From assembly GCF_003253115.1 (NCBI RefSeq), contig NZ_QEQF01000001.1, positions 372,001-436,000 of the forward strand: a DNA stretch of 64,000 bases, read 5' to 3'. The DNA comes from Haemophilus_A paraphrohaemolyticus_A. Lineage in GTDB: Bacteria; Pseudomonadota; Gammaproteobacteria; Enterobacterales; Pasteurellaceae. Made by a program: the position numbers and the translations under genes. The notes below the pieces were generated by a model that did not search any database, had not been told where the DNA came from, and saw nothing but the letters and a program-made list of their open reading frames with translations. Of this stretch, positions 17,862 through 25,393 are shown piece by piece. Every line of letters starts with the position of its first letter. Within the stretch, counting starts at the first letter, position 1.

Positions 17862-18340
17862 TATTGTGCCTTTTTTAAAGTTTTAATTACTTCGATCAAT
17901 TGACCACATTCTGCTTGGATTTGCTCAAAAAGCTCGGCTTCTTTTGCTTCACGTGCGAGGTCTTGACGCATACGCTCATTACGTTTCAACGCTTTGCGTT
18001 CCTCCAAAATTGCCATATCCTGCACTAGCTCATAAAGCTCCCACATGGCAGGATAATTCGACAATTTATGCCCCAACACATCCAACAGCGGTTTTAAACG
18101 TAACACACCTTCAGAAGGATTGCATTGCTCCGTTCTTACCGCATGGGCAATCACTTCCACGCTTTCAAAAATACGTTCAAAACGTGCTTTTTGCTCTTCT
18201 TTGGCTTGCTTTCTTAACTCTTGCTCTAAAGCTTGCTGATTTTTCACTTTCGCCCACAAATAGACTGCATAGCCCACCATTGAAAGTAAAATCAACACTG
18301 CCAAAATAATGAGAAAAAATCTAATCATATCAATGCTCAA
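17861..18340 (-). CDS. DUF2489 membrane protein
   Basis: A 159-residue protein with one N-terminal transmembrane segment (about residues 6-29), then a Glu/Lys/Arg-rich cytosolic helical region that resembles the DUF2489 family, common next to yihI in gamma-proteobacteria. Function unknown. It sits between yihI (12 nt upstream) and hemN (1-base overlap), so it is co-transcribed with both. Confidence 0.72.
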   Translation of the reverse strand: MSIDMIRFFLIILAVLILLSMVGYAVYLWAKVKNQQALEQELRKQAKEEQKARFERIFESVEVIAHAVRTEQCNPSEGVLRLKPLLDVLGHKLSNYPAMWELYELVQDMAILEERKALKRNERMRQDLAREAKEAELFEQIQAECGQLIEVIKTLKKAQ

Positions 18341-18352
18341 TTTACTGATTAT

Positions 18353-18931
18353 CTACTTAAATTGATTAAGATTGATGGTTTCAAATTGGTGCAATAAGGC
18401 ATCACCTTCATCCATCTCTTCATCTTGAATGCCTAAAATTTCCATCAATTCATCAATGCGATCTAAGCATTCATCTACAAATTTTTGATCTTCTGCAGAA
18501 AGTACTTTACCTGCATCTAACTCATCCAGTAATTGGTGTAAACATTCATTATTTTCGAGTTGCTCTAACTCCAATTCTGGCGATAAAACTGGTTTAACCT
18601 CTTCTGGCAATACAGGTTTAATGAACAGACCTTTTTCAGGTTTGTTTACAAACTCCACCATCAACGGAATTTTCTTTTTGCTACCAATACGCGGATCTTT
18701 AACTTCTTTCACCACTGCTTTTTTCTGCTCAGTAGGATCAACATTACGCGAACCTGTTGGCAAGCCTTTATGCTTACGTTTTTTCTTCTCCTCACGTGCT
18801 TTTGCATCTAATTCATAGCGAGTTGGCTTACGATTTTTACCACTGGTTAATTTCGGTTGTTCTGGTCTTTTATCTGCCTTACGGGTTGGCATAATGTCGG
18901 TAATACGACGTGTTTTTTTGGTACGACTCAT
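18353..18931 (-). CDS. yihI: Der GTPase-activating protein YihI
   Basis: A cytosolic regulator of the ribosome-assembly GTPase Der (192 aa). The N-terminal third is very basic (KKTRR, KADKRPEQPK, KARE, KKKRKHKG), the middle contains GSRNV and PRIGSKKKIPL, and the C-terminal third is acidic, ending in a Der-binding helix region. This charge layout is the family pattern. First gene of the yihI-DUF2489-hemN-lptD run. Confidence 0.88.
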   Translation of the reverse strand: MSRTKKTRRITDIMPTRKADKRPEQPKLTSGKNRKPTRYELDAKAREEKKKRKHKGLPTGSRNVDPTEQKKAVVKEVKDPRIGSKKKIPLMVEFVNKPEKGLFIKPVLPEEVKPVLSPELELEQLENNECLHQLLDELDAGKVLSAEDQKFVDECLDRIDELMEILGIQDEEMDEGDALLHQFETINLNQFK

Positions 18932-19095
18932 ATTCTCTTCTTTATTGATCTAATAAATAATTAAGCGAGCTATTCTACTAGGAAAGCAAGCGAGTGAACA
19001 GAAAAGATTTAATTTCACACTTTAAAGTTTACATTTAACAGCTTATTAACATAAGATTTAATAATCTTAGAAATAAAAATTTCTTATAACCTATA

Positions 19096-19124
19096 TTGAC
19101 AAACGAATTTTAATGCGATAACTT
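19096..19124 (+). promoter_or_regulatory. Sigma-70 promoter of gltS
   Basis: A perfect -35 TTGACA (19096-19101), a 17-nt spacer and -10 TAACTT (19119-19124), 59 bp upstream of the gltS start. Confidence 0.7.
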
Positions 19125-19182
19125 CAAAACTCATTTTAAAACTGCCTGCTGAAAAGTAGGTCCAATCAAGAGGAACTTTATC

Positions 19183-20403
19183 GTGGAACCAATCATATTA
19201 AATGGCTATTACACGCTAATTGCAGCAACTCTCGTATTACTTTTAGGACGTTTGCTCGTAAAAAAAATCCAATTCTTACAAGATTTTAATATCCCCGAAG
19301 CAGTTGCAGGTGGTTTAATCGCAGCAGCTATCATTTTTGCACTTTATCAGTGGTTCGGTTTATCTTTCAAATTTGAGAAAAGTTTACAAGATGCCTTTAT
19401 GCTTGTTTTCTTCTCTTCTGTTGGCTTATCAGCAGACTTCTCTCGCTTAAAACAAGGCGGTTTCCCGCTTGTGATTTTCCTTGCTGTAGTAGGCGTACTC
19501 ATCCTGGTACAAAATGGTGTAGGGATAGGTTTAGCCTCATTACTTGGCTTAGATCCGAAAATTGGCTTAATCACAGGTTCTATTACCCTAACAGGTGGTC
19601 ACGGAACAGGGGCAGCTTGGGCAAAAGTATTTACAGAGAAATATGGATTACAAGGTGCAACGGAAATGGCTATGGCATCTGCTACTTTCGGTTTAGTAGC
19701 TGGTGGCTTAATTGGTGGGCCTGTCGCTCGTCGTTTAGTAAACAACTTGAAACGTGGCAAAAAAGCGGCATCAGTGAAAAAAGCAGATACATCTGATTCA
19801 CAATACGATGGTGAAACCTTTGAAGAAAAAGATCATATGCGTTTCATTACTGCAAGTTCGACTATCGAAACTATGGCTCTCTTTGCAGCATGTTTAGCTT
19901 TCTCTTCAATTATGAATGCACAATTCTCTGGTTTAGGCTTGCCACAATTCGTATGGGCTTTAGGTTTCGGTGTTATCTTGCGTAACGTGTTAACCAAAGT
20001 ATTCAAATTCGATATGTTCGACCGTGCGATTGACGTATTTGGTAACGCATCATTAAGCTTATTCTTAGCAATGGCATTAATGAGCATCAAATTATGGGAA
20101 TTAGCAGGTCTAGCAGGTCCAATGCTTATCATCCTAGTTGTTCAAACTATCGTCATGATTTTATACGGCTACTTCGTAACTTTCCGCATTATGGGTAAAG
20201 ATTACGATGCAGCAATATTAACAGCTGGTCATTGTGGTTTCGGTCTAGGTGCAACACCAACAGCTGTTGCAAATATGCAATCTGTAACACAAACCTTCGG
20301 ACCTTCGCATAAAGCTTTCTTAATCGTACCGCTTGTAGGGGCTTTCTTTGTTGATATTATCAACTTGTTTGCGATTACTTGGTTTATTAATATGTTAGGT
20401 TAA
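19183..20403 (+). CDS. gltS: Sodium/glutamate symporter GltS
   Basis: An inner-membrane sodium-coupled glutamate importer (406 aa) with about ten hydrophobic segments in two inverted halves. The conserved re-entrant loops are visible as GGHGTGAAWA and, in the second half, GHCGFGLGATPTAVANM. A charged cytosolic loop of about 35 residues near 185-220 links the halves. It starts with GTG at 19183, set by AGAGGAA 9 nt upstream. Monocistronic, with its own promoter and terminator. Confidence 0.93.
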   Translation: MEPIILNGYYTLIAATLVLLLGRLLVKKIQFLQDFNIPEAVAGGLIAAAIIFALYQWFGLSFKFEKSLQDAFMLVFFSSVGLSADFSRLKQGGFPLVIFLAVVGVLILVQNGVGIGLASLLGLDPKIGLITGSITLTGGHGTGAAWAKVFTEKYGLQGATEMAMASATFGLVAGGLIGGPVARRLVNNLKRGKKAASVKKADTSDSQYDGETFEEKDHMRFITASSTIETMALFAACLAFSSIMNAQFSGLGLPQFVWALGFGVILRNVLTKVFKFDMFDRAIDVFGNASLSLFLAMALMSIKLWELAGLAGPMLIILVVQTIVMILYGYFVTFRIMGKDYDAAILTAGHCGFGLGATPTAVANMQSVTQTFGPSHKAFLIVPLVGAFFVDIINLFAITWFINMLG

Positions 20404-20436
20404 TTTTACTCATTGTAAATTGATTGATTATTTGAA

Positions 20437-20472
20437 AATGTCCTTATTACCAGTAATAAGGGCATTTTTCTT
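20437..20472 (+). terminator. Terminator of gltS
   Basis: CCTTATTAC (20442-20450) and GTAATAAGG (20453-20461) form a perfect 9-bp stem followed by GCATTTTTC. Confidence 0.85.
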
Positions 20473-20503
20473 TATATCTTTTATCAATGAAACGTTTACA
20501 AGC

Positions 20504-20917
20504 TTAGTTATTCTCAAACCAACTCTCCAAAATCAAACAAGCCGAAATTGAATCCACTTTATCTTTTTTCAGTGCTTTATAACCACCACGAGCAAAAATC
20601 TCTGATTTTGCTTCAACCGTGGTTAAGCGTTCATCTTGCAATTCCACAGGTAAGTTAAAACGCCCATTTAATCGATTCGCGAATTTTTTTGCTCGCTGTG
20701 TGAGCAGTTGTTCTGTACCGTCCATATTCAGCGGTAAGCCAACCACAAGCAGATCAGGTTTCCATTCTTGGATCACTTTGCCAATCATATCCCAATTAGG
20801 AATACCATCTTGGGCTTTAAAGGATGGCAAGCCTTGTGCTGTGCCCGTAATGCTTTGCCCTACGGCACAACCGATGCTATAAGTGCCAAAATCGAAGGCT
20901 AAAATGGTTTTTGTCAT
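20504..20917 (-). CDS. ruvX: YqgF/RuvX family nuclease-fold protein
   Basis: A 137-residue RNase H-fold protein, described as a putative Holliday junction resolvase and linked to 16S rRNA 5'-end maturation. The acidic metal-binding residues are present in LAFDFGTYSIGCAVG (start), LQDERLTTVEA and the C-terminal DKVDSISACLIL. It follows ampD by 12 nt and is probably co-transcribed with it. Confidence 0.9.
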   Translation of the reverse strand: MTKTILAFDFGTYSIGCAVGQSITGTAQGLPSFKAQDGIPNWDMIGKVIQEWKPDLLVVGLPLNMDGTEQLLTQRAKKFANRLNGRFNLPVELQDERLTTVEAKSEIFARGGYKALKKDKVDSISACLILESWFENN

Positions 20918-20929
20918 TGATATTATTCC

Positions 20930-21493
20930 TTATTTGTTTCTATTTTTTCTAAGTAATTGTTTGTAATAATCCCACGTAAAATATCGACCAGGATCTTGTT
21001 TTCGTCCTGGTGAAATATGCTGATGCCCTGTAATTCGCTCATCGGTAATGGCGGGGTAAGCGGTCTGAATTGCCTGGGTTAATGCAACTAAACTTTCATA
21101 TTGTGCTTGGGTAAAAGGCTGATTATTTGAGCCCTCAAGTTCAATGCCAATTGAAAATTCATTGCACTTTTCTCGCCCTTCAAAATTTGATAATCCTGCG
21201 TGCCACGCCATATCATTAAAATTCACATATTGGGTAATTTCGCCTTGTCGATTAATTAAGCAATGCGCAGAAACGCGTAAATCCTTGATTTCTTGGAAAT
21301 AAGGATGGGCATTGGGATCAAGTTTCCCTTGAAAAAAATCATCAATGAAATGCTCGCCAAATTGTTCGGGTGGCAAACTGATGTAATGAATAACCAAGAG
21401 CGAAATATCATCAATATTCGGGCGAGGGTTAAAATGAGGCGAGGGAACTTGCTTTTGATAAATCAAGCTGCCATTTTTTAAGGTTAAATCCAT
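20930..21493 (-). CDS. ampD: 1,6-anhydro-N-acetylmuramyl-L-alanine amidase AmpD
   Basis: A cytosolic zinc amidase that removes the peptide from anhydro-muropeptides during cell-wall recycling (187 aa from the ATG at 21493). Zinc and catalytic residues appear in LLVIHYISLP (His), the ITGHQHISPGRKQDPG segment (His, Asp) and the conserved WHAG. A longer frame opens with TTG at 21529, but the ATG gives the family N-terminus. nagZ, which acts one step away in the same pathway, is at 29.6 kb. Divergent from rlmJ. Confidence 0.92.
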   Translation of the reverse strand: MDLTLKNGSLIYQKQVPSPHFNPRPNIDDISLLVIHYISLPPEQFGEHFIDDFFQGKLDPNAHPYFQEIKDLRVSAHCLINRQGEITQYVNFNDMAWHAGLSNFEGREKCNEFSIGIELEGSNNQPFTQAQYESLVALTQAIQTAYPAITDERITGHQHISPGRKQDPGRYFTWDYYKQLLRKNRNK

Positions 21494-21545
21494 AGCGTTT
21501 TGTGGTAGAATCTTGCCGTTTAAAATCAATCAAATCGAGAGAAAA

Positions 21546-22388
21546 ATGCTTAGCTATCGTCATAGTTTCCACGCTGGAAACCACGCAGATGTGCTTAAAC
21601 ACATTGTGCAACTTCTTATTCTACAGTCGCTCAAACAAAAAGAGAAAGGCTTTTTATATTTAGACACTCACTCTGGCATAGGGCGCTATAGCCTATTCAG
21701 TGCTGAATCAGAAAAAACGGGCGAATATTTAGAAGGAGTGGCTCGCCTTTGGGAACGTGATGATTTGCCTGAAGACGTGGCTCTTTACATTGAGGAGCTG
21801 AAAAAAATCAATCGTGGTGGGAAGTTAAAATATTATGCGGGTTCGCCATTGCTAGCCGTAAATCAATTACGCCCACAAGATCGTGCGATTCTCACCGAAC
21901 TTCATCCAAACGATTTTCCATTATTACGCCAAGAGTTTGCTAAAACAGAGAATGTGCAAACCAAGCGCGAAAATGGTTTCCAGCAATTGAAATCAGCATT
22001 ACCACCGAAAGAACGTCGAGGCTTTGTGCTTATCGACCCGCCTTACGAGCTTAAAGAAGATTATGAATTAGTAGTGAAAGCGATCGAAGAGGGCTACAAA
22101 CGTTTTGCAACAGGCGTGTATGCGATTTGGTATCCTGTGGTACTTCGCCAACACACAAAACGTATCTTACGTGGCTTGCAAGAAACAGGCATTCGCAAGA
22201 TTTTACAAATTGAACTTGCTGTTCGCCCAGACTCAGACCAACGCGGAATGACGGCAAGTGGAATGATTGTAATCAATCCACCTTGGCAGTTAGAAAGCCA
22301 AATGAAAAAAATTCTGCCTTATTTAACAGATGTGCTTGTGCCAGAAGGTACGGGTTCTTGGGCTGTTGATTGGATCACACCAGAATAA
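21546..22388 (+). CDS. rlmJ: 23S rRNA (adenine(2030)-N6)-methyltransferase RlmJ
   Basis: Methylates A2030 of 23S rRNA using SAM (280 aa). The N-terminal MLSYRHSFHAGNHADVLKH is diagnostic, and the catalytic motif IV is LIDPPYELKEDY. The ATG at 21546 with an upstream GAGAG is chosen over an in-frame start at 21513 that would add 11 non-conserved residues and overlap the ampD leader. A good terminator follows. Confidence 0.94.
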   Translation: MLSYRHSFHAGNHADVLKHIVQLLILQSLKQKEKGFLYLDTHSGIGRYSLFSAESEKTGEYLEGVARLWERDDLPEDVALYIEELKKINRGGKLKYYAGSPLLAVNQLRPQDRAILTELHPNDFPLLRQEFAKTENVQTKRENGFQQLKSALPPKERRGFVLIDPPYELKEDYELVVKAIEEGYKRFATGVYAIWYPVVLRQHTKRILRGLQETGIRKILQIELAVRPDSDQRGMTASGMIVINPPWQLESQMKKILPYLTDVLVPEGTGSWAVDWITPE

Positions 22389-22393
22389 TCTTT

Positions 22394-22430
22394 CCCCCAT
22401 CTTGGTTTTAACCGAGATGGGGATTTTTTT
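22394..22430 (+). terminator. Terminator of rlmJ
   Basis: CCCCATCT pairs with AGATGGGG across a GGTTTTAACC-type inner stem, followed by a run of seven T. Confidence 0.9.
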
Positions 22431-22527
22431 GTAAAAATTTTAGTAAAAACAACCGCTTGTAGGGTGTATGAACGACGTTCACGCACATTTATCCAAACAA
22501 GTGTTTTTCATACAAAGCGAGGATATT

Positions 22528-23169
22528 ATGCAACAATACAAACACGACTTTATTGAATTCGCACTCAGCCGTCAGGTGCTCAAATTTGGCGAATTTACCT
22601 TAAAATCAGGCAGAAAAAGCCCTTACTTTTTTAATGCGGGTTTATTCAATACAGGTCGAGATTTAGCTAAATTAGGCGGGTTTTATGCTCAAGCCATTCA
22701 AGCCTCAACATTAGATTACGACGTGTTATTCGGCCCAGCTTACAAAGGAATCCCTATTGCAACAACGGTTGCTGTTGCGCTAGCCAATCAATTTGATATA
22801 GATAAACCTTGCTGTTTTAACCGTAAAGAAACGAAAGATCACGGTGAAGGCGGCAATTTAATTGGCTCGCCACTTAAAGGTAAAATTTTGTTGGTGGATG
22901 ATGTGATTACTGCAGGCACGGCAATTCGTGAATCAATGGAAATTATCCAAGCAAACCAAGCCGAATTAGCAGGGGTTTTAATTGCATTAAACCGTAAAGA
23001 AAAAGGCAAAGGCGAGCTTTCTGCTATTCAAGAAGTAGAACGTGATTATGGTTGCAAAGTATTATCAATCGTAGATTTTAATGATCTAGTGCAATTTATC
23101 GAGAAATCGCCAGAATATGCTCCGTTTTTGCCTGCAATGAAGGCATATCGCGAGCAGTATGGCGTTTAG
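22528..23169 (+). CDS. pyrE: Orotate phosphoribosyltransferase
   Basis: Couples orotate to PRPP to make OMP in pyrimidine synthesis (213 aa). KFGEFTLKSGRKSPYFFNAG begins the fold, and the PRPP-binding loop is VLLVDDVITAGTA-like (ILLVDDVITAGTA). The start at 22528 is fixed by GCGAGGATATT upstream and by the family N-terminus; a longer frame from 22468 is not conserved. No rph gene or attenuator leader is visible beside it. Confidence 0.95.
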   Translation: MQQYKHDFIEFALSRQVLKFGEFTLKSGRKSPYFFNAGLFNTGRDLAKLGGFYAQAIQASTLDYDVLFGPAYKGIPIATTVAVALANQFDIDKPCCFNRKETKDHGEGGNLIGSPLKGKILLVDDVITAGTAIRESMEIIQANQAELAGVLIALNRKEKGKGELSAIQEVERDYGCKVLSIVDFNDLVQFIEKSPEYAPFLPAMKAYREQYGV

Positions 23170-23179
23170 TTTATAAAAT

Positions 23180-23212
23180 AAAGCTACTAATGCTTTTATC
23201 ATTAGTAGCTTT
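23180..23212. terminator. Bidirectional terminator between pyrE and a glycosyltransferase gene
   Basis: A perfect 13-bp stem AAAGCTACTAATG / CATTAGTAGCTTT with a 7-nt loop serves two convergent genes. Confidence 0.85.
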
Positions 23213-23228
23213 ACTAATTCAATGTTAT

Positions 23229-23990
23229 TTAATACGATCTTGTCCTATTCCATAAATCAGCATATTTCACAAATGTTGAATGCGCAGACAGAATAGCTAA
23301 TAAGAAACCTTGTTTTCCATCTAAAAAACCAGCTTTGAGTAGATACATTTTCATAAAGCACCCTAAAGCGTGCATTACGCCATCCAATAAAGTTGCTTTT
23401 TTATTAGCCTTCTCTCGTTGCATTGCCCATGCTTTTGCATATCCTGCAGATTTTACAAGATAATGATAAATGTCTTTATAAGTAAAATGTAATAAATCAC
23501 CTTTAAGTTTTTTTACTTGTGCATCTTTAGGATAATGTACTTTTTCATGAACCAATTCATTACCATATTGAGCAAAATCAGTCGCATATAATCGAACAAC
23601 ATAGTCGGGATACCAACCAGAATGTCGAATTTGTCGCCCAAATACCTCGCTTAAGCGACTTACTTGGTATATTGCATTTCTTTCGTTCTTTTCTACTGCT
23701 TGTAAAATACTATTTTTAAGTTCTGGGGTAACTCGCTCATCTGCATCAAGCCATAAAACATAATCACTTGTTACATATTGTTGTGCGAATTGACGCTGTT
23801 TACCAAAGCCTCGCCAATCGGTATTTATATAAAATTTTGCACCATATTGTTCAGCAATTTGCTGGGTATTATCGATGCTCCCACTATCTAAAATAATAAT
23901 TTCATCTACCCAGCCTTTTATTGTTTCAAGGCAGGCACTTAAATCTTGCTCTTCATTTTTTACAATCATTGCAACACTTAATGTTGGCAT
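23229..23990 (-). CDS. Family 2 glycosyltransferase, LgtF/WaaE-like LPS core glucosyltransferase
   Basis: A 253-residue GT-A enzyme, cytosolic face of the inner membrane, probably adding glucose to the first heptose of the LPS inner core as LgtF/WaaE do. AMIVKNEEQDLSACLETI opens the domain. LDSGSIDNT follows, and the metal-binding DxD motif is LWLDADERV. The C-terminal region HALGCFMKMYLLKAGFLDGK is shared with the WaaE/KdtX group. The acceptor is inferred from family only. It is convergent with pyrE. Confidence 0.8.
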   Translation of the reverse strand: MPTLSVAMIVKNEEQDLSACLETIKGWVDEIIILDSGSIDNTQQIAEQYGAKFYINTDWRGFGKQRQFAQQYVTSDYVLWLDADERVTPELKNSILQAVEKNERNAIYQVSRLSEVFGRQIRHSGWYPDYVVRLYATDFAQYGNELVHEKVHYPKDAQVKKLKGDLLHFTYKDIYHYLVKSAGYAKAWAMQREKANKKATLLDGVMHALGCFMKMYLLKAGFLDGKQGFLLAILSAHSTFVKYADLWNRTRSY

Positions 23991-24044
23991 ATCTGAATTC
24001 CTATACTTAAAATAATTTTGTCTATTCTATGCGATTGTTAAAAC

Positions 24045-24078
24045 AAAAAAAAGAGATAGCAAAATTGAAGCTATCTCT
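24045..24078 (-). terminator. Terminator of purT (minus strand)
   Basis: AGAGATAGC (24052-24060) and GCTATCTCT (24070-24078) pair. On the minus strand the stem is followed by eight T residues. Confidence 0.88.
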
Positions 24079-24098
24079 GTTTTCTAATAAGTCTATGT

Positions 24099-25280
24099 TT
24101 ATAAAGATATTGTCAGTTTATGGTACGCTCGCAAGGCTTTTTCTTTCGCTTTTTCAGTGTTCTTATCGCGAGCTAAAATCACCCCCATACGACGGTGACC
24201 ATCCACACTACCTTTACCAAATAAGCGAATATTCGTACCGATTTCTTCTAACACTTTATCGAGATTGCCAAAAGTAATATTATCTGACTTGCCTTCTACC
24301 ACAATTGCTTTAGAAGCTGCTGGACTAATTTGATAGATCTCTGGAATAGGTAAGCCTAAAATCGCACGAGCATGTAAGGCAAACTGAGAAAGCTCTTGTG
24401 AAGCCATCGTGACCATGCCCGTATCGTGTGGGCGAGGAGAGACTTCGTTGAAAATGATTTCATCACCACAAACAAAAAGTTCAACCCCAAAAATACCACG
24501 ACCGCCAAGAGCTGAAGTGATTTTCTCTGCCACTTCTTGGGCTTTGCGTTGGGCTGTTTCACTCATTGCTTGTGGCTGCCAAGATTCTTGGTAATCGCCG
24601 TTTTTCTGAATATGCCCAATCGGTGCAAGAAATGATGTACCGTGAATATGGCGTACTGTAAGTTGCGTTATTTCATAATCGAATTTGATAAAACCTTCCA
24701 CAATCACACGACCGCCACCTGCACGACCACCTTCTTGAGCATATTGCCACGCTTGCTCAATTTGGTCAGCTGATTTGATAATCGATTGCCCGTGCCCCGA
24801 GGAAGACATAATCGGTTTTACCACACAAGGAATCCCAATTTCCGTAATCGCTTGTTGGAAAGCATCAAAATTATCCACAAAGCGATAAGGCGACGTTTTC
24901 AGTCCTAATTCTTCTGCAGCTAAACGACGAATGCCTTCACGGTTCATTGTTAGTTTTGTAGCCTTCGCTGTTGGAATAACGTTATATCCCTCACTTTCCA
25001 ACTCAACTAAGGTATCAGTTGCAATAGCTTCCACTTCTGGCACAATAAAATCAGGCTTTTCTTTTCCCACTAATGCACGCAAAGCCTGCCCATCTAACAT
25101 TGAGATAGTATATGCACGATGAGCTACTTGTTGAGCAGGAGCATTCTCATAGCGATCAACTGCAATCACTTCCACGCCTAAACGTTGGAGTTCAATCACA
25201 ACTTCCTTGCCCAATTCGCCTGAGCCTAACATCATGACTTTAGTTGCATTCGGTCTTAACGCTGTTCCAATTGTGGTCAT
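24099..25280 (-). CDS. purT: Formate-dependent phosphoribosylglycinamide formyltransferase PurT
   Basis: An ATP-grasp enzyme (393 aa) making formyl-GAR from GAR, formate and ATP in purine synthesis, an alternative to PurN. The N-terminal MLGSGELGKEVVIELQRLG, the ATP-grasp segment VVKPIMSSSGHGQSII and the C-terminal FNEVSPRPHDTGMVTM are standard. A PurR-type operator lies 30-45 bp upstream of the start. Terminators on both sides make it monocistronic. Confidence 0.95.
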   Translation of the reverse strand: MTTIGTALRPNATKVMMLGSGELGKEVVIELQRLGVEVIAVDRYENAPAQQVAHRAYTISMLDGQALRALVGKEKPDFIVPEVEAIATDTLVELESEGYNVIPTAKATKLTMNREGIRRLAAEELGLKTSPYRFVDNFDAFQQAITEIGIPCVVKPIMSSSGHGQSIIKSADQIEQAWQYAQEGGRAGGGRVIVEGFIKFDYEITQLTVRHIHGTSFLAPIGHIQKNGDYQESWQPQAMSETAQRKAQEVAEKITSALGGRGIFGVELFVCGDEIIFNEVSPRPHDTGMVTMASQELSQFALHARAILGLPIPEIYQISPAASKAIVVEGKSDNITFGNLDKVLEEIGTNIRLFGKGSVDGHRRMGVILARDKNTEKAKEKALRAYHKLTISL

Positions 25281-25309
25281 TTTTTTGATCCTTTAGGGTA
25301 AAATAAAAA

Positions 25310-25325
25310 AGCAAACGTTTGCGTA
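25310..25325 (-). promoter_or_regulatory. PurR operator upstream of purT
   Basis: AGCAAACGTTTGCGT contains the perfect palindrome GCAAACGTTTGC, the core of the PurR box (ACGCAAACGTTTNCGT). Confidence 0.85.
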
Positions 25326-25337
25326 AATTATACAGAA

Positions 25338-25380
25338 AAGCGATAAGATTTTGCAAAAGTTTTACAAAATCTTATCGCTT
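25338..25380 (-). terminator. Terminator of plsB (minus strand)
   Basis: A 16-bp perfect stem (25338-25353 with 25365-25380) has an 11-nt loop and is followed on the minus strand by TTTTCTGT. Confidence 0.82.
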
Positions 25381-25393
25381 GAAGAGATGCCGA

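Noticed and set aside
24029..24277. A plus-strand 82-codon frame over the purT terminator and 3' end
   Set aside because: It starts within the terminator stem and its remainder is antisense to purT.
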